Positions 1 to 8,380 of a stretch of 64,000 bases of DNA are shown one piece after another. Under the pieces are notes generated by a model, which was not told the DNA's origin, did not search any database, and saw only the letters and a list, made by a program, of their open reading frames with translations. Origin of the DNA: Pseudomonas paraeruginosa PA7 (GTDB lineage: Bacteria > Pseudomonadota > Gammaproteobacteria > Pseudomonadales > Pseudomonadaceae); assembly GCF_000017205.1 (NCBI RefSeq), contig NC_009656.1, positions 4,654,001-4,718,000 of the forward strand, given 5' to 3'. The first letter of the stretch is position 1, and every line of letters starts with the position of its first letter. Made by a program: the position numbers and the translations under genes.

Positions 1-228
1 GAAGTATTTTTCCGTCGACACCGGAGCACAAATGGCCAAAGGGTGAAATGGGCTTGAAGGGCGAAGGGAATGGTTCACAAGGGTAAAAGCCCTACCCGAA
101 AGGGCCTGCCGGAAGGCAGAAAGGGCTGCGTTCGCGCCGGCGAACACGAAAAGGCTACGGGTGAACATCCACCAGCAGGTGCCCAATGGTTAAGCCTGGC
201 CCAGTTCCTCCCAGGCAAAGCACAAGAC
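1..228. other. Hairpin-rich non-coding leader, left of the IS insertion
   Basis: I see no convincing gene here. Three short inverted repeats follow one another: 89-93 with 101-105, 106-110 with 115-119 (stem CTGCC/GGCAG around a GGAA loop), and 130-135 with 140-145 (GTTCGC/GCGAAC). Before the IS inserted, this stretch was contiguous with the sequence just upstream of the relaxase gene. Transfer origins often lie next to relaxase genes and often contain hairpins, so this is a candidate oriT or relaxase control region. No nic site can be recognised by eye. Confidence 0.4.
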
Positions 229-1571
229 GGGCCTGTCAGTAATTTCGTGTTTGGGGCATAACATGAGGTCAAGGAGTGTCTATGTCTCGCAAACCAAGAA
301 CCCAGCCGGCAGCGTTGCCTGTGATTCCTTCCGAGTTGCTGGAGTCGTTTGGTGACGGCTCGATGACGGCCGAAGCTATCAATGCGGCGTCCCTGGCTTT
401 CAAGAAGGCCCTGATCGAGCGGGCCCTGGCCGGTGAGCTGAACCATCACCTGGGCTACCCGGCCGGCACAGCCAAGCCCGAGCGGATGAGTAATCAGCGC
501 AACGGCAAGGGGGCCAAGACGGTGCTGACCCAGGAGGGGCCGATCCGTATCGACGTGCCCCGAGATCGCGAGGGCAGCTTTGCCCCGCTCCTGATCCCCA
601 AGCATGAGCGCCGTTTTACTGGCTTTGATGACAAGATCGTCGCCATGTATGCCCGCGGCATGACGGTGCGCGAAATCCAGGGCTTTCTGCTGGAACAATA
701 CGGCACAGACGTCTCGCCGGACTTCATCAGCTCGGTCACTGACGAGGTTATGGCCGAGGTCACCGCCTGGCAGGCCAGGCCGCTCGAGCCCATGTATCCG
801 GTCGTGTTCTTTGACGCGCTGCGGGTCAAGATCAGGGAGGATGCTGTCGTGCGCAACAAGGCCGTCTATCTGGCCCTGGGCGTGCTACCCGACGGCACAC
901 GCGATATCCTGGGTTTGTGGATTGAAGGCACCGAAGGCGCCAAGTTCTGGATGAAGGTCTTCAACGACCTGAAGACCCGGGGCGTGGGCGATATCCTGAT
1001 CGCCGTGACTGACGGGTTGAAGGGTATACCCGAGGCGCTGGCCGCGGTGTTCCCGGCCACCACACTGCAAACCTGCATCGTCCATCTGATCCGCAACAGC
1101 CTCGATTACGCGAGCTGGAAGGATCGCAAGGCGCTGGCCGCCGCGATCCGACCGATCTATACCGCTGTCAGTGCTGAAGCGGCCCTGGCCGCGCTTGACG
1201 CCTTTGCCGATGGGCCGTGGGGTCAGAAGTTCCCCACCGTCTGCGCGGCATGGCGCAATGCCTGGGATCGCGTGATTCCGTTCTTCGCCTTTGCGCCGGA
1301 GATCCGCAAGGTGATCTACACCACCAACGCCATCGAGAATGTCAACTCGCAGCTACGCAAGATCATCAAGACCCGGGGCCATTTCCCTACTGACGAAGCC
1401 GCCTCCAAGTTGATCTGGCTCGCGCTGCGAAACATCACCGCCAAATGGAGCCGATCCGCTCACGACTGGAAGCAAGCCATGAACCAATTCGCTATCCTTT
1501 ACGCTGACCGATTCAGTCGCCCTTCCGTGTAATTCTCTACCCGCCCTAAACACGGAATTTATGACACCCCC
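229..1571 (+). mobile_element. Complete IS256-family insertion sequence
   Basis: The element is about 1343 bp and holds one full-length mutator-type transposase gene. Its ends form imperfect 29-bp inverted repeats (229-257 and 1543-1571) that match at 23 of 29 positions when one is reverse-complemented; both begin GGG and share cores such as CGTGTTT. An 8-bp direct repeat lies immediately outside. Intact ends, an intact gene and a perfect target duplication suggest a recent and possibly still mobile copy. I cannot assign an ISfinder name by eye. Confidence 0.9.
282..1532 (+). CDS. IS256-family (mutator-type) transposase
   Basis: DDE transposase of 416 residues that catalyses movement of the surrounding IS. 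The N-terminal part has the family pattern: the ERALAGELNHHLGY segment, then DVPRDREGSF near residue 95. Next come the catalytic core aspartates (VVFFDALRVK, then AVTDGLKG) and the C-terminal signature YTTNAIENVNSQLRK with its catalytic glutamate. About 400 residues is the usual family length, and there is no frameshift or internal stop. I chose ATG 282 over GTG 276 because AAGGAG at 271-276 sits at a workable distance only from the ATG. It is the only gene in the element and is transcribed towards the relaxase. Confidence 0.92.
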   Translation: MSRKPRTQPAALPVIPSELLESFGDGSMTAEAINAASLAFKKALIERALAGELNHHLGYPAGTAKPERMSNQRNGKGAKTVLTQEGPIRIDVPRDREGSFAPLLIPKHERRFTGFDDKIVAMYARGMTVREIQGFLLEQYGTDVSPDFISSVTDEVMAEVTAWQARPLEPMYPVVFFDALRVKIREDAVVRNKAVYLALGVLPDGTRDILGLWIEGTEGAKFWMKVFNDLKTRGVGDILIAVTDGLKGIPEALAAVFPATTLQTCIVHLIRNSLDYASWKDRKALAAAIRPIYTAVSAEAALAALDAFADGPWGQKFPTVCAAWRNAWDRVIPFFAFAPEIRKVIYTTNAIENVNSQLRKIIKTRGHFPTDEAASKLIWLALRNITAKWSRSAHDWKQAMNQFAILYADRFSRPSV

Positions 1572-1579
1572 CACAAGAC

Positions 1580-1691
1580 CGAGCTGGCATATTGCCAATA
1601 AAATACCCTACCCCGCTACCGTTGTTTTATCGTTGTTGCCAGCCCTGATCTGGCGGAAAAGCCCGCTCCATGAATCGTCATGGAGCCTCCC
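1580..1691. other. Relaxase leader with a perfect 9-bp stem-loop
   Basis: This segment joins the IS right end to the relaxase start. A perfect inverted repeat, GCTCCATGA (1665-1673) and TCATGGAGC (1678-1686) with an ATCG loop, ends just before the chosen relaxase start codon and contains its probable ribosome-binding TGGAG. A hairpin there could limit relaxase translation or mark a binding site for the relaxase or an auxiliary protein; both readings are inference. Confidence 0.5.
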
Positions 1692-3611
1692 ATGTTTCAA
1701 CTCCTTTCCTGGATCTCCAGGAAGCCGTCCCCCAGCCAACTAACCAAAGCTGCCCCAGGGGGATTCCTCCCTCCTCTGAGCAGCATGGAGCTGCTCGGCA
1801 CACCTCGGCGCCGGCAGCTACTGGAGAACATCTGGCAGCGCGCCTCGCTATCCAAGCAGCAATTCGAGGAGATCTACCGGCGGCCACTGGCCAACTATGC
1901 CGAGCTGGTCCAGCAGCTCCCTGCTTCGGAAAACCATCACCATGCCCATCCAGGCGGGATGATCGATCACGGCTTGGAGATCGTGGCCTACGCACTGAAG
2001 GTACGGCAGACCTATTTGCTCCCGATCGGCGCAGCGCCGGAGTCACAGTCAGCCCAGGCTGAAGCCTGGTCGGCCGCCGCGGCGTATGGTGCCCTGGCTC
2101 ACGACATAGGCAAGATCGTCGTAGACCTGCAGGTTGAGCTGCAGGACGGCAGCACATGGCACCCTTGGAACGGACCGATCAACCAGCCTTACCGCTTCAA
2201 GTACGTGAAATCCCGCGAATACCAGCTCCACGGCGCTGCCTCAGCACTCCTCATCCACCAACTGCTACCGCGCACCGCACTCGATTGGCTCAGTCGCTTT
2301 CCAGAGCTGTGGGCTCAATTGATCTACCTGTTCGCAGGTCAGTACGAGCACGCCGGGATCCTCGGCGAGATCATCGTGAAGGCAGACCAGGCCTCCGTCG
2401 CGCAGGAGTTGGGAGGTAATCCGGATCGAGCGCTGGCTGCACCGAAGCAGTCGCTGCAGCGGCAGTTGGCAGACGGCCTTCGCTTCTTGGTGAAGGACAA
2501 GTTCAAGTTGAATCAACCTAGCGGCCCGTCCGATGGATGGCTGACTCAGGACGCACTCTGGCTGGTGAGCAAGCCCGCGGCCGATCAGTTGAGAGCCTAC
2601 CTGCTGGCTCAGGGAATCGAAGGGGTCCCCTCCTCCAACGCGCCATTCTTCAACATGCTCCAGGACCAGGCCGTCATTCAGACGAACGCCGAAGACAAGG
2701 CCATCTGGACGGCCACGATAGACAATGGTGCTGGGTGGAGAAACAAGTTCACGCTCCTCAAGATCGCTCCAGCCTTGATTTGGGCTGACCCTGCGGAGCG
2801 GCCTGATTCCTACAGCGGATCACTCGTCATTGAAGAGGGCAACGCCTCCCCTGAAAAGCCGGAAACGACCTGCGAAATCCCCAACGATCCGATTGAACAG
2901 CAGCAAGCACCAGAAACCAAGATGACGCTCCGCCAACCTTCGCCGAGCGTTGCGAAACCGTCAAAGGAGATACGGGCGATTGCGAAGCCCTCAGCTGAGG
3001 ATCAGGAAGAAACAGACGATTTGTACGCGCTTCTTGGTAATATCAATTCGCCACCAGAAGAGCTAGACACTAGCCACGACTCACCGGCTGCTTCTTCTAC
3101 GAACACTCGCGGGGAGGAGAACCTGCAGCAGCCATTAGGAACCGCGGAGCCAGCAGATTGCGCTCCTGAAACAGTTGAAGACATATTTATGCCTAGCAGA
3201 AGCACTGATCTGGGACAGGGATTCGTTGGCTGGATGAAAGCTGGCATCGTGGCCCGCCGCCTGTTCATCAACGACACCAAAGCCTTGGTGCATACCGTCG
3301 ACGGGACCGCCATGCTGGTCACGCCAGGAATCTTCAAGCGTTATGTCCAGGAGCACCCAGAGCTCGAAAAGCTGGCTCAGGCCAAGGAAACGACCGGTTG
3401 GAAGCTGGTGCAGCGCGCGTTCGAGAAACAGGGTCTACACCGGAAGACCAGTAAGAACCTGAACATCTGGACCATCAAGGTATCAGGTCCGCGCAAGACG
3501 AAAGAACTCAAGGCCTATCTGCTCCAGGATCCGACCTTGCTGTTCCCTGAGCAGCCCCTGGACAACCCAAGCCTTACCGTCATCAACGATGCTGAAGGGG
3601 GTGCACAATGA
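1692..3611 (+). CDS. MobH-family conjugative relaxase (TraI_2 domain)
   Basis: Probable relaxase of the conjugative element, 639 residues, the usual size for MobH proteins. The N-terminal TraI_2 domain (roughly residues 25-320) carries an HD-type metal-site pattern: HHHAHPGGMIDH, then the ALAHDIGK segment. MobH relaxases use this fold to nick DNA at oriT. A variable, charged, proline-rich linker (about 370-490) leads to a C-terminal domain (about 500-610, IFMPSRS... to FEKQGLHRK) found at the end of these proteins and probably DNA-binding. I chose ATG 1692 over ATG 1680 because TGGAG at 1681-1685 is well spaced for it. The stop overlaps the integrase start (ATGA), so the two are translationally coupled. 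The IS sits about 120 bp upstream and may alter its expression. Confidence 0.85.
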   Translation: MFQLLSWISRKPSPSQLTKAAPGGFLPPLSSMELLGTPRRRQLLENIWQRASLSKQQFEEIYRRPLANYAELVQQLPASENHHHAHPGGMIDHGLEIVAYALKVRQTYLLPIGAAPESQSAQAEAWSAAAAYGALAHDIGKIVVDLQVELQDGSTWHPWNGPINQPYRFKYVKSREYQLHGAASALLIHQLLPRTALDWLSRFPELWAQLIYLFAGQYEHAGILGEIIVKADQASVAQELGGNPDRALAAPKQSLQRQLADGLRFLVKDKFKLNQPSGPSDGWLTQDALWLVSKPAADQLRAYLLAQGIEGVPSSNAPFFNMLQDQAVIQTNAEDKAIWTATIDNGAGWRNKFTLLKIAPALIWADPAERPDSYSGSLVIEEGNASPEKPETTCEIPNDPIEQQQAPETKMTLRQPSPSVAKPSKEIRAIAKPSAEDQEETDDLYALLGNINSPPEELDTSHDSPAASSTNTRGEENLQQPLGTAEPADCAPETVEDIFMPSRSTDLGQGFVGWMKAGIVARRLFINDTKALVHTVDGTAMLVTPGIFKRYVQEHPELEKLAQAKETTGWKLVQRAFEKQGLHRKTSKNLNIWTIKVSGPRKTKELKAYLLQDPTLLFPEQPLDNPSLTVINDAEGGAQ

Positions 3612-4957
3612 CCCCGCTTCAGCTCACCGAGGAGTACCTCCTCGCGCATGACTTACGCGAGGCCAGCCAGAAGACCTACCGGTCAGCTGCTCGCGCCCTG
3701 ATCCGCCACTTCGGCCCAGCCGTCTCCGTACAGGAGATAACCCACCGCAACATACTGGAATGGCGCCGCGAAGTCCTGGAGCAGGGATTGTCCAAGCGGA
3801 GCTGGAACACCTATTCGAGCCACCTGCGCACCATCTGGGGACATGCCATCGAGTCCGAACTGTTGACGCACACCCAGGTGAATCCTTTCAATAAAACCGG
3901 CGTGATTCCACCGAAGCGACCCAGTAAAACCGTGGCGCTCGATGCCATACAGAACGCACGGGCCTGGCTAAAAGTACAGGAGAGCTCCGAGCACTGTACG
4001 GGCGAGCGCGCCCAGATCACCCCGGCCTGGTTCTGGCGATGCGTCTTCGAGACGTTCTACGATACCGGCATCCGCCTCAATGCCCTGCTGTGCATTCGCA
4101 AATGCGACGTGCAGTGGGACAACCGAATCATCGTGGTGCGCGGCGAGACGGAAAAGACCCACCGGGAATTCTCCATCCCCATCACTGACGGCATGGCTCC
4201 CCACATACATCGACTCCTGAATGAAGCCGAGACTGCGGGAATCAAGAGCACGGATCAATTGTTCAACGTCAATCGCTTCTCGCCCCATTACTCGCGCCAG
4301 GAAATGAACAGCGATCAGGTCGAAGCCATGTACCGGAAGCTGACGGAGAAAGTCGGCGTGCGCATGACACCGCATCGCTTCAGGCATACGCTGGCGAGTG
4401 ACCTGATGAAGCAGCCCAAGCGAAACATCCATGTCGCCAAGAGCCTGCTGAACCACTCGAACATTCAAACGACGATGAGCTACATCGAAGTGGACCTGGA
4501 TCAGATGCAGGCCGTGCTCGACGAAAGGCGACAAGCGCACGATGCGTTGAGACACCGGCACAAAATCGACTACAGCCGCTCGCCACAGGCTGCCGCGCCG
4601 GTTCCGCCTTCTCGCTCCGAGCAGCCATCGGCTGCACAGCCACCCTCTTCACGCGCCAAGCAACCATCGGCAACGCGGGCTGCACGGCCTGCCGCCCGTG
4701 CTCGTGCGCCGGAGTCGGCTCAACCAGTGACGCGCTTGTCTCTTCCCCCTCCTGTCATCAGCGAGATGCCGTGTCTTGGTGTCGAGAGCAGGGCTTCGCC
4801 ACCGCCAGAGCGCTTCGAGCAGACGGTCGTGATGGGCTTGATAGCGCAGTACATGGCACGCTCTGCCTCAGCGGTAATGACCGCGGCGAGGCCGGAACAG
4901 GGGCGCTCACCCCGGTGGGGGGAGTGCCAGCCAAAGCGGGATTACCTAGCACGATGA
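3608..4957 (+). CDS. Tyrosine recombinase / element integrase (XerC-like)
   Basis: Site-specific recombinase of 449 residues that should catalyse integration and excision at the tRNA-Lys attachment site. Residues about 5-95 form a SAM-like core-binding domain (SQKTYRSAARALIRHFG). The catalytic domain (about 130-310) shows the arginine in DTGIRLNAL, the HRFRH box, the histidine in LLNHSN, and the tyrosine nucleophile in TTMSYIE. After about residue 320 there is an unusual tail of about 125 residues rich in Pro, Ala, Ser and Arg, with no recognisable fold. The start overlaps the relaxase stop by four bases. The gene reads towards the tRNA, and its stop lies about 350 bp from it. Confidence 0.88.
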   Translation: MTPLQLTEEYLLAHDLREASQKTYRSAARALIRHFGPAVSVQEITHRNILEWRREVLEQGLSKRSWNTYSSHLRTIWGHAIESELLTHTQVNPFNKTGVIPPKRPSKTVALDAIQNARAWLKVQESSEHCTGERAQITPAWFWRCVFETFYDTGIRLNALLCIRKCDVQWDNRIIVVRGETEKTHREFSIPITDGMAPHIHRLLNEAETAGIKSTDQLFNVNRFSPHYSRQEMNSDQVEAMYRKLTEKVGVRMTPHRFRHTLASDLMKQPKRNIHVAKSLLNHSNIQTTMSYIEVDLDQMQAVLDERRQAHDALRHRHKIDYSRSPQAAAPVPPSRSEQPSAAQPPSSRAKQPSATRAARPAARARAPESAQPVTRLSLPPPVISEMPCLGVESRASPPPERFEQTVVMGLIAQYMARSASAVMTAARPEQGRSPRWGECQPKRDYLAR

Positions 4958-5311
4958 AATGCAGGCAGCTTTCCGACGAGCGGTAAGCCCGTTGTAACTC
5001 GATCGCCCGCCCGGTAGAAAGACGGGAATGGCCGAGAGCATCCGGTTTCCAGGCGTCAACATGCTGGCGGAGACGTGTACAGCGGTGTGCCCGCTCATCT
5101 ACCCCCTTTAATCGCTGATTACACCGGGGGCGTTTTGGCACGTCTGTCAGAAGGAATCAGGGGCCCAAAAACGAAGAAACCCACCAATTACGGTGGGTTA
5201 TCTCATATTGACATCATGCCAGAGGGGGCCTAATGTTCGCGGCAGACGGCTGCGTGCGGCTAATATGCGCTTGGCTTCTTCACCCGCTATCATCACACCC
5301 GCTTTTCAAAG
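4958..5311. other. Intergenic region between integrase and tRNA-Lys
   Basis: No convincing gene. It contains one terminator-like hairpin (5168-5199). I found no second copy of the tRNA-Lys 3' end here, so the far att repeat must lie outside the window to the left. Confidence 0.6.
5165..5199 (-). terminator. Terminator-like hairpin downstream of tRNA-Lys
   Basis: An 8-bp stem, AACCCACC (5178-5185) with GGTGGGTT (5192-5199) around a six-base loop. Read on the minus strand it is followed by a T-rich run (TTTCTTCGTTTTT). It would end transcripts from the minus-strand tRNA-Lys gene about 110 bases after the tRNA. Confidence 0.6.
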
Positions 5312-5340
5312 TGGTGGGTCGTGTAGGATTCGAACCTACG
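5312..5340. other. Inferred att core at the 3' end of tRNA-Lys
   Basis: Elements with this type of integrase usually recombine within the last 20-50 bases of the target tRNA gene. The exact crossover cannot be fixed because the partner repeat is not in the window; the coordinates are only indicative. Confidence 0.4.
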
Positions 5341-5387
5341 ACCAATTGGTTAAAAGCCAACTGCTCTACCGACTGAGCTAACGACCC
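5312..5387 (-). tRNA. tRNA-Lys (anticodon TTT)
   Basis: A complete 76-nt cloverleaf on the minus strand. The acceptor stem GGGTCGT pairs with ACGACCC, the D-arm is GCTCAGTCGGTAGAGC, the anticodon loop is CTTTTAA, the T-arm contains GGTTCGAATCC, and a CCA end is encoded. Its 3' end points at the mobile element, as expected for a gene used as attachment site. The copy is intact, so the element re-creates the gene on integration. Confidence 0.97.
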
Positions 5388-5446
5388 AACGCGAGGCGTA
5401 TAATACTGATTTCTAACGCAAAAACAACACCCCTCGCGAATTTTTT

Positions 5447-6121
5447 TCAGAAATATGGCGTCGGATCAGGAATACCGGCCGCCGCGAAGCCATCCGCGCG
5501 TAGCCGGCAGCTATCGCATTTGCCACATGCCCGCCCCTGATCATCGGCCTGGTAGCAGGACACCGTCAGCCCGTAGTCCACGCCGCGCGCAACGCCCGCC
5601 TGGATGATCTGTGCCTTGGACAGGTACTGCAGCGGTGCCTGGATCCGAAACCCATTGCCTTCCACGCCGGCCTTGGTGGCCAGGTTGGCCATCCGCTCGA
5701 ACGCCTCGACGAACTCGGGACGGCAATCCGGATACCCGGAATAGTCCACCGCGTTCACGCCAATGAAGATGTCTCGGGCCTCGAGCACTTCGGCCCAGCC
5801 CAGGGCAAGCGACAGGAACACGGTATTGCGCGCCGGCACATAGGTCACCGGTATTCCCTGGCTGGGCGCCTCGGGTACGGCGATGCTGTCGTCGGTCAAT
5901 GCCGAGCCGCCCATCCCGTTGAGATCCAGCCCTATCACCTTGTGCTCGATCGCCCCCAGCTGCCGCGCCACGCGCTCGGCGGCCTGCAACTCGGCGCGAT
6001 GGCGCTGGCCGTAGTCGAAGCTCATGGTGTAGCAGGCATAGCCATCGGCCTTGGCCATGGCGACAACGGTGGCGGAGTCGAGGCCGCCGGAGAGCAGGAT
6101 GACCGCTTTCTTCTGGTTCAT
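5447..6121 (-). CDS. queC: 7-cyano-7-deazaguanine synthase QueC
   Basis: Converts 7-carboxy-7-deazaguanine, ammonia and ATP to preQ0 in queuosine biosynthesis, in the cytoplasm. The 224-residue protein starts with a PP-loop ATPase motif ([12 protein letters not shown], residues 8-19). Near the C-terminus it has the zinc-binding cysteine cluster: a Cys followed by CGKCDSC. The frame is open further upstream, but the start MNQKKAV matches family length. It lies 16 bp downstream of queE, and the two adjacent pathway steps are probably co-transcribed. Confidence 0.96.
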   Translation of the reverse strand: MNQKKAVILLSGGLDSATVVAMAKADGYACYTMSFDYGQRHRAELQAAERVARQLGAIEHKVIGLDLNGMGGSALTDDSIAVPEAPSQGIPVTYVPARNTVFLSLALGWAEVLEARDIFIGVNAVDYSGYPDCRPEFVEAFERMANLATKAGVEGNGFRIQAPLQYLSKAQIIQAGVARGVDYGLTVSCYQADDQGRACGKCDSCRLRADGFAAAGIPDPTPYF

Positions 6122-6137
6122 GGTGAGTTTCCTCGTC

Positions 6138-6785
6138 TCAATGGCCCGGCTCGTCGTTCCAGAGAATCTTGTGCAATTGCAGTTGCAGGCGTACCGGCAG
6201 GTTGTCGGCGACGATCCAGTCGGCCAGCTCGCGCGCATCCACCTGCCGGTGGCTGGGCGAGAACAGGACTTCGCCGGTGCGCTGTTCGAGGCGATACTCG
6301 ATCAGCTTGGATACCGCCCAGTCGTAGTCCTCCCGCGAGCAGACAACGAATTTCACCTGGTCGTTGGCAGTCAGCAACGGGATGTTTTCGTAACGGTTGC
6401 GCCCGACCTCGCCGGATCCCGGCGTCTTCAGGTCGAGGACCTTGCTCACGCGGGGATCGACCCGCGACACGTCGAGAGCCCCGCTGGTTTCCAGGGATAC
6501 CTCGTAACCGGCGTCGCAGAGTCGTTCCAACAGCGGAATGCAATTCGGCTGGGCCAGCGGCTCGCCGCCGGTTACGCAGATATAGCGAGGCTTGTAGGCA
6601 GCCACCCGCTCGAGGATGGCATCCAGGCTGACGATTTCGCCGCCGCTGAAGGCATAGGCGGTATCGCAGTAATGACAACGCAGGGGGCAGCCGGTCAGGC
6701 GCACGAAGACCGTCGGCAAGCCGGCGGTACGTGTCTCCCCCTGCAACGAGTAGAAGATCTCGGTAATGCGCAGGGTCTGTTGCAT
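6138..6785 (-). CDS. queE: 7-carboxy-7-deazaguanine synthase QueE
   Basis: Radical SAM enzyme that rearranges 6-carboxy-tetrahydropterin to 7-carboxy-7-deazaguanine, the step before QueC. The protein has 215 residues. The iron-sulfur motif is [10 protein letters not shown] (CX3CX2C, about residues 31-38), preceded by the substrate-binding segment FYSLQGE, and the SAM-binding GGEPLAQ follows. The upstream frame is open but has no family-like sequence, so I start at MQQTLRI. It is separated from the upstream tol-pal operon by a terminator and so should have its own promoter. Confidence 0.95.
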   Translation of the reverse strand: MQQTLRITEIFYSLQGETRTAGLPTVFVRLTGCPLRCHYCDTAYAFSGGEIVSLDAILERVAAYKPRYICVTGGEPLAQPNCIPLLERLCDAGYEVSLETSGALDVSRVDPRVSKVLDLKTPGSGEVGRNRYENIPLLTANDQVKFVVCSREDYDWAVSKLIEYRLEQRTGEVLFSPSHRQVDARELADWIVADNLPVRLQLQLHKILWNDEPGH

Positions 6786-6940
6786 ATCAGCCACGGGCGT
6801 GACGACTGAACAGGTCGTCCGCCTCCGTTGCGGTAAATAGGAGAAGCGCCTCGGGAGCGCCCACATCCGCGGAAGTCTCCTGGCGGGAAACACGGGCATC
6901 AGCCGAGCTGAAACCGTGTAATTCCGCGGGGCGCCGATTC

Positions 6941-6970
6941 TAACGAAAAAACCCGCGACTGGCGCGGGTT
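6941..6970 (-). terminator. Rho-independent terminator of the tol-pal operon
   Basis: The stem AACCCGCG (6950-6957) / CGCGGGTT (6963-6970) is followed on the minus strand by TTTTTT. It lies just after the cpoB stop codon and closes the ybgC-tolQRAB-oprL-cpoB operon before queE. Confidence 0.85.
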
Positions 6971-6987
6971 TGTTCATCGAGACGGGA

Positions 6988-7812
6988 TCAGCGAAGGTTC
7001 TTCAGGTCGCGCTGCGACAGTTGTGCCGCGGAGGTTCCCGGGTACTGGGAAATGACCTGCTGGAGGATGCCCTTGGCCTTGTCGTTGTTGCCCAGGCGGC
7101 GCTCGACATCCGCCAGCTTGTACAGCGAATCGGGCACTTTCTGGCTGCTCGGGTAGCTCTGGCTGACCCGCGCGAAAGCCTGGCCAGCGCCCTGCAGGTC
7201 GCCCTTGGCCAGGTTCACCTCGCCGAGCCAGTATTGGGCATTGCCGGAATACTGGCTGTTCGGATACTTGCGCAGGAAGGCAGTGAACGCCTGGCTGGCC
7301 TTGTCGAAATCCTTGCTCTTGATCAGGTCGAAGGCCGCGTCGTAATAGAGCTTTTCCTTCGCCGGGTCGCCCGGCTCGCCGCTCGGCGCCGGGGCGTTGT
7401 TGCCTGCGGGAGCCGCAGGCGCGCCGTTGGCGTTGATCGCGCCAGCCGGTGCGGAATTCTGTGCGGCAGGCGCGCCACCACCGGAAATCCGGCGGTCGAG
7501 TTCCTGGTAACGCTCCAGGCCTTCCTGCTTGAGTTGCTGGATCTGGTTCTGCTGTTCTTCCAGCGTGCCACGCAGGCGAGCCAGCTCGTCCTGCATCTGC
7601 TGCAGCTGCATGAACAGTTCCCCCTGCACGGAGGTGGGAGTTGTCACCCCACCTCCGGCAAAGGCGCCACCGGCACCTGCCGTGCCATACCCTGAAGGAG
7701 GAACGTTGCCGCCGTTGTTGGCGGCAACGCCGTCATACACAGGAACTTCCGCCCAGGCCGCGAACGGCATGCTGAGCGCGAGGAAGGTCAGGACACGCAG
7801 GTGCTTGGGCAT
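6988..7812 (-). CDS. cpoB: Cell division coordinator CpoB (YbgF)
   Basis: Periplasmic protein of 274 residues that links the Tol-Pal complex with peptidoglycan synthesis during outer-membrane constriction. It has a Sec signal peptide (MPKHLRV... to AWA, about 21 residues). A coiled-coil segment follows (about 60-105, MQQLQMQ... type trimerisation region), then a Pro/Ala/Asn-rich linker. The C-terminal half holds TPR repeats (KLYYDAAFDLIKSKDF, NAQYWLGEVNLAKGDL, SLYKLADVERRLGNN). It is the last gene of the tol-pal operon, 9 bp after oprL. Confidence 0.93.
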   Translation of the reverse strand: MPKHLRVLTFLALSMPFAAWAEVPVYDGVAANNGGNVPPSGYGTAGAGGAFAGGGVTTPTSVQGELFMQLQQMQDELARLRGTLEEQQNQIQQLKQEGLERYQELDRRISGGGAPAAQNSAPAGAINANGAPAAPAGNNAPAPSGEPGDPAKEKLYYDAAFDLIKSKDFDKASQAFTAFLRKYPNSQYSGNAQYWLGEVNLAKGDLQGAGQAFARVSQSYPSSQKVPDSLYKLADVERRLGNNDKAKGILQQVISQYPGTSAAQLSQRDLKNLR

Positions 7813-7821
7813 GACGTCTTC

Positions 7822-8328
7822 TTACTTCCGCAGCTCGACGCGACGGTTCTGGGCCCACGACTGCTCGTCGTGGCCAGTGGCAACCGGACGCTCCTTACCG
7901 TAGGAAACCAGTTCCAGCTGAGCCGGGGACACGCCCTGCAGTACCAGGTAACGCTGAACGGCCTTGGCACGACGCTCGCCCAGGGCCATGTTGTACTCGC
8001 GGGTACCGCGTTCGTCGGTGTGGCCTTCCAGGACTACGCGCTGACCGCTGCCTTTCAGGTCTTTCGCATGTACGTCCAGAGCACGCATGGCTTCCGGCTT
8101 CAGGTCGGAGCTGTCGTACTCGAAGTAGAAGGTGGTGATCGCACGCAGAGCGGCTTCGTCGCTCAGGCTGCCGTCAACGGCACCGCTGTTGGCGCCATAG
8201 CCTGCGTTCGGGTCGACGCCGCCATTGGCACCTTCACCGGAAGCGTCGCCGCCCTTGGAGGAGCAACCCACAGCTACAGCCATGGCCAGAGCCAGCGCAG
8301 CAAATTTGCCGAATTTCAGCATTTCCAT
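7822..8328 (-). CDS. oprL: Peptidoglycan-associated lipoprotein OprL (Pal)
   Basis: Outer-membrane lipoprotein of 168 residues that binds peptidoglycan and TolB. A lipobox (AVAVGC, Cys about 23) follows the signal helix. The C-terminal OmpA-like domain carries the peptidoglycan-binding pattern ([31 protein letters not shown]). Two ATGs are adjacent (8331 and 8328). I use the second: it gives the accepted 168-residue protein and AGGAGT lies at a better distance. It follows tolB by about 50 bp, a gap that may hold an additional promoter. Confidence 0.97.
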   Translation of the reverse strand: MEMLKFGKFAALALAMAVAVGCSSKGGDASGEGANGGVDPNAGYGANSGAVDGSLSDEAALRAITTFYFEYDSSDLKPEAMRALDVHAKDLKGSGQRVVLEGHTDERGTREYNMALGERRAKAVQRYLVLQGVSPAQLELVSYGKERPVATGHDEQSWAQNRRVELRK

Positions 8329-8380
8329 CATGTAACTCCTAATGAACCCCAGTGTATAAGTTTGTAACCGTTGGCGACCG

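Larger units (their letters stand above)
221..1579. repeat. 8-bp target-site duplication flanking the IS
   Basis: The octamer CACAAGAC occurs at 221-228 and again at 1572-1579, directly abutting the two IS ends. Duplications of 8-9 bp are normal for IS256-family elements. The two copies are identical, which points to simple transposition with no later rearrangement across the element. Confidence 0.85.
1..5311. mobile_element. End of an integrative conjugative element abutting tRNA-Lys
   Basis: A MobH-type relaxase gene is followed, with overlap, by a tyrosine integrase, and the pair ends about 350 bp from the 3' end of a tRNA-Lys gene. Chromosomal housekeeping genes start on the other side of the tRNA. 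That arrangement is typical of elements that integrate into the 3' end of tRNA genes; P. aeruginosa tRNA-Lys genes are known targets of PAPI-1/pKLC102-type elements. Only one end lies in the window. The other end, the partner att repeat and the transfer genes are outside it, so I cannot tell a complete element from a remnant. An IS256-family insertion interrupts the relaxase leader. Confidence 0.75.

Noticed and set aside
70..261. Short open frame running across the left end of the IS
   Set aside because: It crosses the IS boundary, so it existed only after insertion. It has no family-like sequence or ribosome-binding site.
5178..5199. Possible second att repeat (AACCCACC resembling the tRNA 3' end)
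   Set aside because: Only about 7-8 bases match the tRNA end and they form one arm of a terminator hairpin; too short to be an att repeat.
5193..5381. Open frame of 62 codons antisense to tRNA-Lys
   Set aside because: Most of its C-terminal part is the reverse complement of the tRNA gene, a common spurious annotation.
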